Of a stretch of 15,330 bases of DNA, positions 8,541 through 15,330 are shown piece by piece. The notes under the pieces are model-generated. The model was given only the letters and a program-made list of their open reading frames with translations, searched no databases and was not told the DNA's origin. The stretch's first letter is position 1. Each line of letters begins with the position of its first letter. The stretch comes from Rhodocyclaceae bacterium (GTDB lineage: Bacteria; Pseudomonadota; Gammaproteobacteria; Burkholderiales; Rhodocyclaceae). The stretch covers positions 1 through 15,330 of the forward strand of contig PNJM01000031.1 of NCBI GenBank assembly GCA_013821865.1, read 5' to 3'. A program made the position numbers and the translations under genes.

Positions 8541-9296
8541 CTATGCGCGAAGTTTGTAGCCGCTCTTCAGCAGCCGCAAGGTGAAAAGGGTCAGCACTAT
8601 GAAGCAGGCGCCGACGATGCCCAGGCTCAGCAGCGGCGGAACGTCGGAGACGCCGAAGAAGCCGTAGCGAAAACCGTCGATCATGTAGAAAATCGGGTTG
8701 AAGTGCGACACCTGCTGCCAGAAAATCGGCAGCGAATGGATCGAATAGAACACGCCGGACAGGAATGTCAGCGGCACGATGATGAAATTCTGGAAGACGG
8801 CGAGCTGGTCGAACTTTTCCGCCCAGATGCCGGCAATCATGCCGAGTGCGCCCAGGATGGCGCTGCCGAGCAGGGCGAAGGCGACAATCCACAGCGGCGC
8901 CCGCCAGGGCAGGTCGACGAACCACAGCGTGACCAGCAGCACGCCCAGTCCGACCACGACCCCGCGCGCCACCGCCGCCAGGACGTAGGCGGCAAAGAAC
9001 TGGCGATAGGAGATCGGCGGCAGCAGCATGAAGATGATGTTCCCCGTCACTTTCGACTGGATCAGCGAGGACGAACTGTTGGCAAAGGCATTCTGCAGCA
9101 CCGACATCATGACCAGGCCGGGAATGAGAAACGCGGTATACGAAATCGTGTCGTATACCTTGACGTGCTTCTCCAGCACATGGGAGAAGATGAGCAGGTA
9201 GAGCAGCGCCGTAAGCACCGGCGCGGCGACGGTCTGGAAACTCACCTTCCAGAAGCGCAGCACTTCCTTGTAGAGCAGGGTCAGAAAGCCGTCCAT
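8541..9296 (-). CDS. ABC-2 type transporter permease (YadH-like)
   Basis: This 251-residue integral membrane protein has about six hydrophobic segments (roughly residues 20-40, 55-75, 100-125, 135-155, 170-190 and 222-242). It carries the ABC-2 signature FLSGVFYSIHSLPIFWQQVSHFNP before the last helices. It begins one base after the stop of the ATPase gene (TGA-C-ATG), with AGGA about 7 nt upstream. The two products almost certainly form one homodimeric half-transporter complex in the inner membrane. The substrate is unknown; YadGH-type pairs are annotated only as exporters. Constant placement between mlaB and ibaG-murA suggests an envelope-related cargo, but this is inference from context. 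Confidence 0.9.
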   Translation of the reverse strand: MDGFLTLLYKEVLRFWKVSFQTVAAPVLTALLYLLIFSHVLEKHVKVYDTISYTAFLIPGLVMMSVLQNAFANSSSSLIQSKVTGNIIFMLLPPISYRQFFAAYVLAAVARGVVVGLGVLLVTLWFVDLPWRAPLWIVAFALLGSAILGALGMIAGIWAEKFDQLAVFQNFIIVPLTFLSGVFYSIHSLPIFWQQVSHFNPIFYMIDGFRYGFFGVSDVPPLLSLGIVGACFIVLTLFTLRLLKSGYKLRA

Positions 9297-9297
9297 G

Positions 9298-10203
<906 letters not shown>

Positions 10204-10251
10204 GTATGGCAATACGGAAGCTACGGTAAAAACCGCCGCCGACAGGCCGGC

Positions 10252-10533
10252 TTACGCCAGAGGCAAGAGTTCGGTCACGCCATAGAGCGCAGCCAGACTG
10301 AGGAGGTTCTGTGGCGGGTTGCTGATGCGGACCTGCTTGCCTTGCCGGGACGCGGCACGCACCCAGCCGAAAACGACAGTCAGGCCGGAGGAATCCACTT
10401 CGCTCACGTCAGACAGATCGAAGACAGTGTCGTTGCGTGTCAGCAGCGAACTGCCTGATTCAAGAAGCGCTTTCGCGCTGGCGAGCGTCATCGCGCCGGA
10501 AACCTCGATGCGATCCCCCGCTTCGCGAATCAT
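10252..10533 (-). CDS. mlaB: STAS-domain protein of the Mla phospholipid transporter
   Basis: This 93-residue cytoplasmic STAS-domain protein has the core DLSDVSEVDSSGLTVVFGW (about 39-57), with S48/S49 at the position where STAS anti-sigma-factor antagonists are phosphorylated. In the MlaFEDB complex MlaB binds the ATPase MlaF and supports its assembly and activity. Assignment rests on the STAS fold plus its place directly after mlaC, with which it overlaps as ATGA (10533-10530). It is the last gene of the mla set. A 48-nt gap follows before the ABC exporter pair; on the minus strand this gap ends in a short T-run but has only a weak 4-bp stem, so I do not call a terminator. Confidence 0.9.
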   Translation of the reverse strand: MIREAGDRIEVSGAMTLASAKALLESGSSLLTRNDTVFDLSDVSEVDSSGLTVVFGWVRAASRQGKQVRISNPPQNLLSLAALYGVTELLPLA

Positions 10534-11150
10534 TTCCTGGCCGAGCCGTCCATGCTTCGGTTCTTGGCCTGGAGCGACTTGATCAGGCCGTCGATGCCGC
10601 CGTTGCGCACTTCGGCCGAGAAGGATTCGCGGTAGTTGGTCACCAGGCTGACGCCGCCGACCACCACGTCATAGACCTTCCAGCCCTGGGCCAGTTTCTC
10701 CAGGCTGTAGTCGAGCGTGATCGGCTTGCCGCCGGGCTGATGGATATGAGTGCGCACGGTGACGTCCGCGTCGCCCGGCTGCATGCGGAACGGCAGGTAG
10801 TCGACGCTCTGGTTCTTGTAGGCGGTCAGCGCATTGGAGTAGGTGCGCACCAGCAGCGTGCGGAACTCCTCGGTCAGCACCTTCTGCTGATCGGGCGTCG
10901 CCTTGCGCCACTCCTTGCCCAGCGCCAACGCCGTCATGCGCGTGAAATTGAAGTGCGGCAGCACCTTCTGCTCGACCAGTTCGATGGCCCGCTTGGTGCT
11001 GCCGGACTGGATATCCTTGTCCTTGCGGATGATGTCGAGCACTTCGGTCGTGACATTCTTGACCAGGACGTCGGGCGCGGTTTCCTGCGCCCCGACGCCG
11101 GCCGGCAGCAACAGGCTCACGCCAGCCAGCAGCAGAGCGAAAAACTTCAT
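10530..11150 (-). CDS. mlaC: Periplasmic phospholipid-binding protein MlaC (Ttg2D family)
   Basis: This 206-residue protein has a clear Sec signal peptide (MKFFALLLAGVSLLLPAGVGA, cleavage likely after A21 before QE), so it acts in the periplasm. There it shuttles phospholipids between the MlaA complex at the outer membrane and MlaD at the inner membrane. Family segments include the KVLPHFNFTRMTALALGK stretch, the FRTLLVRTYSNAL helix and the GWKVYDVVVGGVSLVTNYR strand near the C-terminus. The ATG at 11150 has AAGGA 5 nt upstream and sits at the signal peptide. The reading frame is open further upstream but would add 20 non-signal residues. A 56-nt gap separates it from mlaA; it overlaps mlaB by four bases. 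Confidence 0.95.
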   Translation of the reverse strand: MKFFALLLAGVSLLLPAGVGAQETAPDVLVKNVTTEVLDIIRKDKDIQSGSTKRAIELVEQKVLPHFNFTRMTALALGKEWRKATPDQQKVLTEEFRTLLVRTYSNALTAYKNQSVDYLPFRMQPGDADVTVRTHIHQPGGKPITLDYSLEKLAQGWKVYDVVVGGVSLVTNYRESFSAEVRNGGIDGLIKSLQAKNRSMDGSARK

Positions 11151-11206
11151 GGCATTCCTTGCAAGATCGGTTTCGTGAAATGGAACAATGCTTACCGGCG
11201 CGAATC

Positions 11207-11980
11207 TCACTGCGCCGCGCCGGCAGCGAGCGGGGCCACGGCCTGACCGCCCTCCTCCTCCGCCGCCGACTCGTCTTTCTCCCTGGGCGGATTGCCGTCA
11301 TGAATCAGGCTGCGGCGGCGCTGCAGGTAGCCATCGCGGATGTAGCTGTACTTGTCCAGAGCCGCCTCCTCGATGATCTTGTCGGCCTTGAGCACCTCGG
11401 CGCGGTCACTGACGACGCGCGTGACCAGCAGGGTGTTGCGGGTCGGCACGTGATCGATGTTGGCGACCGGATCGACATAGATGTCAAACCCCAGGCCGAC
11501 GGTATCCCGCACGGTGCGCGGGCCGAAGAACGGCAGCACGATGTAGGCACCGTCGCCCACGCCCCAGCGGCCGAAGGTCTGGCCGAAGTCCTCGTCATGC
11601 TTTTCCAGGCCCATGTGGCTGGCCGGATCGAAGATGCCAAGGATGCCGACAGTGGTATTGATCAGGAAGCGACCGCCATCGGAAACGGCCTCGACAGGCT
11701 TGCCCTGGAGCAGGTTGTTCACCCCGATGAAAACGTCGGCGATATTGGAGAAGAAATTGACCACGCCGGTCTGCACCGGGCGGGGCAGCACGGCCTCGTA
11801 GCCCTGGGCCACCGGCTTGATGACGACCTTGTCCAGCCCCTCGTTGAAGCCGAACATGGCGCGGTTGAAGCCCTCGACAGGATCCTTCTGGTTCCCCGTT
11901 GTAGCGCAGCCACCGAGCAAGCCGGTTGCGGCGGCGGCAATCGCCAATATGCTGATTCGTTTGATCAATGTCGCTTTCAC
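11207..11980 (-). CDS. mlaA: Outer-membrane lipoprotein MlaA (VacJ)
   Basis: This 257-residue lipoprotein has a lipobox LLGGC with the lipidated cysteine at residue 25. MlaA forms a doughnut-like channel in the outer membrane that removes phospholipids from the outer leaflet. The VacJ core is evident: DPVEGFNRAMFGFNEGLDKVV, NFFSNIADV, NNLLQGK, and GDGAYIVLPFFGPRTVRD. The start is a GTG (11980) with AGAGGT 6 nt upstream, which places the signal peptide at the N-terminus. An ATG at 12031 would add 17 polar residues and overlap mlaD. The C-terminus has a low-complexity Glu/Ala tail (SAAEEEGGQAVAPLAAGAAQ) after the conserved domain. Unlike in E. coli, mlaA lies inside the mla operon, as is common in betaproteobacteria. 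Confidence 0.95.
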   Translation of the reverse strand: MKATLIKRISILAIAAAATGLLGGCATTGNQKDPVEGFNRAMFGFNEGLDKVVIKPVAQGYEAVLPRPVQTGVVNFFSNIADVFIGVNNLLQGKPVEAVSDGGRFLINTTVGILGIFDPASHMGLEKHDEDFGQTFGRWGVGDGAYIVLPFFGPRTVRDTVGLGFDIYVDPVANIDHVPTRNTLLVTRVVSDRAEVLKADKIIEEAALDKYSYIRDGYLQRRRSLIHDGNPPREKDESAAEEEGGQAVAPLAAGAAQ

Positions 11981-12017
11981 GGGTAAACCTCTTTTTTGTT
12001 GTCCCGAGCTATTAACG

Positions 12018-12488
12018 TCACTTCTTGTCATTTCCTTCAGCCGCTTTGCTGAAAAGGAACTGGCCGATCAGATCTTCCAGCACCATGGCCGATTCCGTCT
12101 TCTTCACGACATCGCCGGCCTTGAACATCTCCGTATCGCCGCCGACAGCCAATCCGACGTACTGTTCCCCCAGCAGGCCGGAGGTGCGGATCTTGGCGAA
12201 CGTGTCGCGCGGGAACTTGAAGCGACCGTCGATGGCCATGGCCACCACCGCCTCGTAGGTATTGGAATCGAACTGGATATCCGCCACCCGTCCCACCACC
12301 ACGCCTGCGCTTTTCACGGGAGCGCGCACCTTCAGGCCGCCAATGTTATCAAACTTGGCTTTCACCACATAGGTCTCGCCTGTGCTGGCCGAAGCCAGGT
12401 TGCCTACCTTGAGCGCCAGGAACAGGAGGGCGCCAAGGCCGATGGCGACGAAGAATCCGACCCAGAGGTCCAAAGTCATTCGGTTCAT
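12018..12488 (-). CDS. mlaD: MCE-domain substrate-binding protein of the Mla transporter
   Basis: This 156-residue protein has one N-terminal membrane anchor (about residues 7-27, LWVGFFVAIGLGALLFLAL) followed by a single periplasmic MCE domain (about 39-117). Conserved parts are FDNIGGLKVRAPVKSAGVVVGRV and FAKIRTSGLLGEQYVGL. Six MlaD copies form a ring on MlaE through which phospholipids pass. The ATG at 12488 is 6 nt after the mlaE stop, with GGGGA about 9 nt upstream; an internal ATG three codons later is a possible alternative. Its stop is 37 nt before the mlaA GTG start. Length is slightly shorter than E. coli MlaD (about 183), through a shorter C-terminal helix. Confidence 0.95.
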   Translation of the reverse strand: MNRMTLDLWVGFFVAIGLGALLFLALKVGNLASASTGETYVVKAKFDNIGGLKVRAPVKSAGVVVGRVADIQFDSNTYEAVVAMAIDGRFKFPRDTFAKIRTSGLLGEQYVGLAVGGDTEMFKAGDVVKKTESAMVLEDLIGQFLFSKAAEGNDKK

Positions 12489-12494
12489 TATGCA

Positions 12495-13286
12495 CTATCC
12501 CCGGAACATGAATGCTGTGAGAATAAAATCGGCTGCCAGGATGGCCAGAGAGGAAGTCACCACTGTGCGCGTCGTGGCGCTCGAAACGCCTTCGGCGGTC
12601 GGCTCCGAGTCGTAGCCCTCGAAGACCGCGATCCACGAAACGATAACGCCGAAGACCGCGCTCTTGATGACGCCGTTTACGATGTCCTCGCGGAAATCGA
12701 CCGAAGCCTGCATCTGCGACCAGAAGGAGCCCTCGTCCACTCCGATCAGCTGCACGCCGACCAGGTAGCCGCCGAAGATGCCCATGGCGGAAAACAGCGC
12801 CGCCAGGAGCGGCATCGAGATCACGCCGGCCCAGAAGCGTGGCGCAACGACGCGGGCGATCGGATTGATCGCCATCATTTCCATGGCGGAGAGCTGTTCG
12901 GTGGCCTTCATCAGGCCGATCTCGGCGGTGATGGCGCTGCCGGCGCGGCTGGCGAAAAGCAGCGCGGCAACCACCGGCCCCAGTTCGCGCACCAGCGACA
13001 GGGCGACCAGGATGCCCAGCGCCTCGGAGGAGCCGTAGCGCTGGAGCGTGTCATAGCCTTGCAGGCCCAGCACCATGCCAACGAACAGCCCGGACACCAG
13101 GATGATGATGAGCGACAGCACCCCGGTGAAATAGATCTCCCGGATGGTCAGGAAGAAGCGGCGGAAGCTGGTGCCGGAATAGACCAGCGTCATCAGGAAG
13201 AAACGGCTGGCGAAGCCCAGGCGCCAGATGCGGTCGGTCACCCGCCGGCCGAGGCCGCGCACTGCGGAAAGGGCGCTGTCAAGCAT
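12495..13286 (-). CDS. mlaE: Mla ABC transporter permease
   Basis: This 263-residue inner-membrane permease of the MlaE (DUF140) family has about five to six hydrophobic segments. It carries the family segment VRELGPVVAALLFASRAGSAITAEIG followed by EQLSAMEMMAINP. Together with MlaF it forms the transmembrane core of MlaFEDB. The ATG at 13286 overlaps the mlaF stop by 8 nt and is preceded by a strong GGAGGGG ribosome site about 6-8 nt upstream. The frame stays open for 79 codons upstream, but that portion is antisense-like sequence within mlaF and is not part of the protein. mlaD follows after 6 nt. Confidence 0.96.
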   Translation of the reverse strand: MLDSALSAVRGLGRRVTDRIWRLGFASRFFLMTLVYSGTSFRRFFLTIREIYFTGVLSLIIILVSGLFVGMVLGLQGYDTLQRYGSSEALGILVALSLVRELGPVVAALLFASRAGSAITAEIGLMKATEQLSAMEMMAINPIARVVAPRFWAGVISMPLLAALFSAMGIFGGYLVGVQLIGVDEGSFWSQMQASVDFREDIVNGVIKSAVFGVIVSWIAVFEGYDSEPTAEGVSSATTRTVVTSSLAILAADFILTAFMFRG

Positions 13287-14094
13287 TGGCCGCCCCTCCG
13301 TATATCTGCTCGCGGTAGGGCGCTGCCGGATACTGGAAGGGCACCGGGCCATCGATCTCGCCCCAGACGAACTGATGCACATAGGCTTTGTCCGAGGCGC
13401 GGATCTGCTCCGGGGTCCCTTCCGCCACCACCTTGCCATCCGACATGAAATAGATGTAATCGACGATTTGCAGGGATTCCTGCACGTCGTGGGTGACGAT
13501 GATCGAGCTGCCCCCCAGCGCATCGTTGAGCTTGCGGATCAACTGCCCGATGACGCCCATCGAGATCGGATCGAGGCCCGTGAAGGGCTCGTCGTACATC
13601 ATCAGCAGCGGATCCAGCGCGATCGCCCGCGCCAGCGCCACGCGACGCGCCATGCCGCCCGAAAGCTCCGAGGGCATCAGGTTCTGCGCGCCGCGCAAGC
13701 CCACCGCGTTGAGCTTCAGCAGCACCAGATCGCGGATCATTTCCTCGGAAAGGTCCGTGTGCTCACGCATCTGGAAGGCGACATTGTCGAAGACCGATAT
13801 GTCCGTGAACAACGCACCGAACTGAAACAGCATGCCCATGCGCCGGCGCAGGGCGTAGAGTCGGTCCGCATCCAGTTCGTGCACCGCCTGGCCGGTCACG
13901 CGGACCTCCCCCGACGTCGGCTTGAGCTGGCCGCCGATCAGGCGCAAGGTGGTGGTCTTGCCGCAACCGCTCTGGCCCATGATGGCGACCACCTTGCCGC
14001 GCGGGATCTCCATGTTGATCCCGGTGAGAATGGGGCGCTTGTCGTAGGTGAAGTTCAGGTTGCTGATCTTGACGAGTGGATCGCTGGGGCTCAT
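13279..14094 (-). CDS. mlaF: Mla ABC transporter ATP-binding protein
   Basis: This 271-residue ATPase energises phospholipid transport by MlaE. Walker A GQSGCGKTT (40-48), signature LSGGMARR (144-151), Walker B LLMMYDEP (163-170) and H202 are intact. The C-terminal extension QFVWGEIDGPVPFQYP (241-256) is the hallmark that separates MlaF from other ABC ATPases; in the E. coli complex the MlaF C-terminus reaches over the neighbouring MlaB. The ATG at 14094 gives a normal N-terminus; the upstream sequence (GATTTTTTGAG) is a poor ribosome site. It is the first gene of the long minus-strand run, so its promoter should lie in 14095-14352. Confidence 0.97.
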   Translation of the reverse strand: MSPSDPLVKISNLNFTYDKRPILTGINMEIPRGKVVAIMGQSGCGKTTTLRLIGGQLKPTSGEVRVTGQAVHELDADRLYALRRRMGMLFQFGALFTDISVFDNVAFQMREHTDLSEEMIRDLVLLKLNAVGLRGAQNLMPSELSGGMARRVALARAIALDPLLMMYDEPFTGLDPISMGVIGQLIRKLNDALGGSSIIVTHDVQESLQIVDYIYFMSDGKVVAEGTPEQIRASDKAYVHQFVWGEIDGPVPFQYPAAPYREQIYGGAANA

Positions 14095-14152
14095 CTCAAA
14101 AAATCCGCGGGTGCGACGGGCCTGCCGGGTTTCCAGGCTGAAAAGACGTGTG

Positions 14153-14161
14153 ATTCTACCA
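14153..14161 (-). promoter_or_regulatory. Candidate extended -10 promoter element for the mla operon
   Basis: The minus strand reads TGG-TAGAAT, an extended -10 form (TGn plus a hexamer matching TATAAT at four to five positions). It lies about 58 nt upstream of the mlaF ATG. No good -35 hexamer is visible 16-18 nt further upstream (TTCTGC region). This would give a leader of roughly 50 nt. Its position at the head of the longest gene run supports it; no experimental evidence is available here. Confidence 0.4.
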
Positions 14162-14210
14162 GAGGGCAGAAGCTCCGCAGAAATGATAATGGGTTTGCCA
14201 TGCCCGGCCG

Positions 14211-14224
14211 GTGAAATAATTCAC
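14211..14224. promoter_or_regulatory. Short inverted repeat, possible operator
   Basis: GTGAA, four bases, then TTCAC form a perfect 5-4-5 inverted repeat in the divergent mlaF/regulator gap, 54 nt before the candidate regulator -10. Dyads of this size are bound by many dimeric regulators, but they also occur by chance. The protein is not identifiable. Confidence 0.2.
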
Positions 14225-14274
14225 GGACTTCCGCATCACAACGGCATTCCGTGCTGTGTTCCATTTGCGCTCTC

Positions 14275-14283
14275 TGCTATAGT
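14275..14283 (+). promoter_or_regulatory. Candidate extended -10 promoter element for the response regulator gene
   Basis: TGC-TATAGT is an extended -10 (five of six bases match TATAAT, plus the TGn extension) about 70 nt upstream of the ATG at 14353. A recognisable -35 is missing. A small hairpin (14287-14299) would lie at or just after the predicted transcription start. Confidence 0.35.
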
Positions 14284-14352
14284 ACCTGCGGAAGCCGCAT
14301 GGGGCGGCGTTCAGGGAATGGCTCCGGCCCGCATCGCCTGGCGAGTGCCGAC

Positions 14353-15330
14353 ATGAACAGAGCTGCAAGCAAGCCAACATTGCTGATCGTCGATGACGAT
14401 CCGCTGATCATCGACACGCTGGGCTTCCTCCTCGGCCGTGAGTTCGAAATCAGCACCGCCGGTTCCCGCGCCGAATGCGTCTCCCTCCTGCGCAGCCGCG
14501 CCGCGCCGCCGCAACTGGCGCTGGTCGACCTGGGCCTGCCGCCGCTGCCGCACCGGCCCGACGAAGGTTTTGCCCTCATCTCCGACCTGCTCGCCCATTC
14601 GCCTGAAATCAAGATCGTCGTTCTCTCCGGCCAGAACGACGAGGCCAGCGCCCGCCATGCCCGGGCGCTGGGAGCCGCCGAGTTCGCCGCCAAGCCGGCC
14701 GATCCGGAGCAGTTGCGCCAGATCCTGCATCGCGTCCTCGCCTACCGGGCCGCCGAACTGGCCGCCTTGCCCGCTACCGAAGAGGACCCGTGCGGCCTGC
14801 TCGGCGAAAGCGTGCCGATGCAGAAGCTGCGCGCGCAGATCCGGCAATTTGCCGAGTCTCCGTTCCCGGTGCTGATCGAAGGCGAGTCGGGCAGCGGCAA
14901 GGAGATCGTGGGGGGCTGCTGCCTGCACCGGATAACCTCGCGCCGCGACAAGCCCTATTTCGCGCTCAACTGCGCCGCCATTTCGCCGACCCTGGTCGAG
15001 CCGACCCTGTTCGGCTACGCCAAGGGCGCCTTCACCGGCGCAGCCCAGGCGAAGTCCGGCTATTTCGAGGACGCCGCGGACGGCACTCTCTTCCTCGACG
15101 AAATCGGCGAGCTGCCGCTCGATCTGCAGCCCAAGCTGTTGCGCGTCCTGGAGAACGGCGAGTTCCAGCGCGTCGGCGAGACGCAGCAGCGCGTCAGCCG
15201 GGCGCGGGTGATTGCCGCCACCAACCGCGACCTGCGCAAGGAGGTGCGCGAAGGCCGCTTCCGCGCCGACCTCTACCACCGCCTCTCGGTATTCACCATC
15301 AACGTGCCGCCGCTGCGCGAGATGGGCAGC
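14353..15330 (+). CDS. Sigma54-dependent response regulator (receiver + AAA+), 3' end cut by window edge
   Basis: The first 326 codons are present. Residues 8-125 are a receiver domain with acidic pocket D14-D16, phospho-acceptor D59 in LVDLGLPP, S92 and K114. Residues about 148-326 are the sigma54 AAA+ domain with Walker A GESGSGKE (177-184), the sigma54-contact loop GAFTGA (225-230), Walker B GTLFLDE (244-250) and arginine-finger region [11 protein letters not shown] (301-311). It should activate RpoN promoters when phosphorylated; the DNA-binding domain lies past the edge. The receiver has an extended loop after D59 ([13 protein letters not shown]), which resembles PrsR-type regulators of PEP-CTERM/exosortase bacteria from memory, so it may control envelope or exopolysaccharide genes. 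Odd: the residues after Walker A read GGCCLHR where ARALHR-like sequence is usual. The partner kinase is not in the window. Confidence 0.93.
   Translation, partial: MNRAASKPTLLIVDDDPLIIDTLGFLLGREFEISTAGSRAECVSLLRSRAAPPQLALVDLGLPPLPHRPDEGFALISDLLAHSPEIKIVVLSGQNDEASARHARALGAAEFAAKPADPEQLRQILHRVLAYRAAELAALPATEEDPCGLLGESVPMQKLRAQIRQFAESPFPVLIEGESGSGKEIVGGCCLHRITSRRDKPYFALNCAAISPTLVEPTLFGYAKGAFTGAAQAKSGYFEDAADGTLFLDEIGELPLDLQPKLLRVLENGEFQRVGETQQRVSRARVIAATNRDLRKEVREGRFRADLYHRLSVFTINVPPLREMGS

Larger units (their letters stand above)
14095..14352. other. Divergent intergenic region between mlaF and the response regulator gene
   Basis: This 258-bp gap has lower G+C than the genes and should hold both start regions. 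I see a candidate mlaF -10 (14161-14153, minus), a candidate -10 for the regulator (14275-14283, plus), a small inverted repeat GTGAA-N4-TTCAC at 14211-14224 and a 5-bp hairpin TGCGG-AAG-CCGCA at 14287-14299. No open frame with coding character, RNA gene or intrinsic terminator is apparent. No clear sigma54 -24/-12 site (GG and GC spaced by ten) was found by eye. Confidence 0.7.

Noticed and set aside
10204..10251. Intrinsic terminator after mlaB
   Set aside because: On the minus strand a T5 run follows GC-rich sequence, but only a 4-bp stem (GCCG...CGGC) can be drawn and it is separated from the T-run by GGCGG.
11981..12031. ATG at 12031 as the mlaA start
   Set aside because: It would put 17 polar residues before the signal peptide and overlap mlaD. 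The GTG at 11980 has a good ribosome site and places the lipobox cysteine at residue 25.
11817..13448. A 543-codon plus-strand frame opposite mlaA, mlaD and mlaE
   Set aside because: Spans several real genes on the opposite strand; composition is His/Arg/Asp-rich as typical for antisense of GC-rich coding sequence.

Overview
The window is a GC-rich stretch (roughly 60-65% G+C) with the gene order of a betaproteobacterium, most likely of the Rhodocyclales. The order mlaFEDACB - ABC-2 exporter pair - ibaG - murA - hisGD(C)BHAFIE - HIT is a known betaproteobacterial synteny block. Short-form HisG, mlaA inside the mla operon, and the protein sequences fit that placement, which is an inference from order and motifs, not from a search.

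Layout. From 14094 down to 1 nearly every gene is on the minus strand. (1) 14094-10252: mlaF, mlaE, mlaD, mlaA, mlaC and mlaB, the retrograde phospholipid transport system that keeps the outer membrane asymmetric. (2) 10203-8541: an ABC-2 ATPase/permease pair of unknown substrate (YadG/YadH-like). (3) 8532-7041: ibaG (BolA family) overlapping murA (first committed step of peptidoglycan synthesis). (4) 6920-227: the histidine genes hisG, hisD, hisB, hisH, hisA, hisF, hisI and hisE, then the start of a HIT-family gene cut by the left edge. (5) 14353 to the right edge, plus strand: the N-terminal 326 codons of a receiver-AAA+ sigma54-dependent response regulator, divergent from mlaF.

Many neighbours overlap or nearly touch (ATGA or GTGA at hisG/hisD, hisF/hisI, hisI/hisE and mlaC/mlaB; 8-nt overlaps at mlaF/mlaE and ibaG/murA), so extensive translational coupling is likely. 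The mla, ibaG and murA genes form an envelope module. All the his genes needed from PRPP+ATP to histidine are here except hisZ (needed with short HisG) and a histidinol-phosphate phosphatase, since HisB is the dehydratase only.

Two features stand out. First, hisC sits in its usual place between hisD and hisB but is inverted: it is on the plus strand, divergent from hisB and convergent with hisD with only 8 nt between the stop codons. This splits the his operon and implies a new promoter pair in the hisB/hisC gap, where a near-symmetric extended -10 element is visible. Second, two intergenic elements (3163-3242 and 6958-7039) are built from inverted arrays of a 7-bp unit (consensus GTTTCGR). 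Each starts only 1-2 nt after the stop codon of the gene upstream (hisB and murA), and one fills almost the whole hisB-hisH gap. They look like dispersed hairpin-forming repeats and are the least explained DNA in the window. No RNA genes, insertion sequences or CRISPR arrays were seen.
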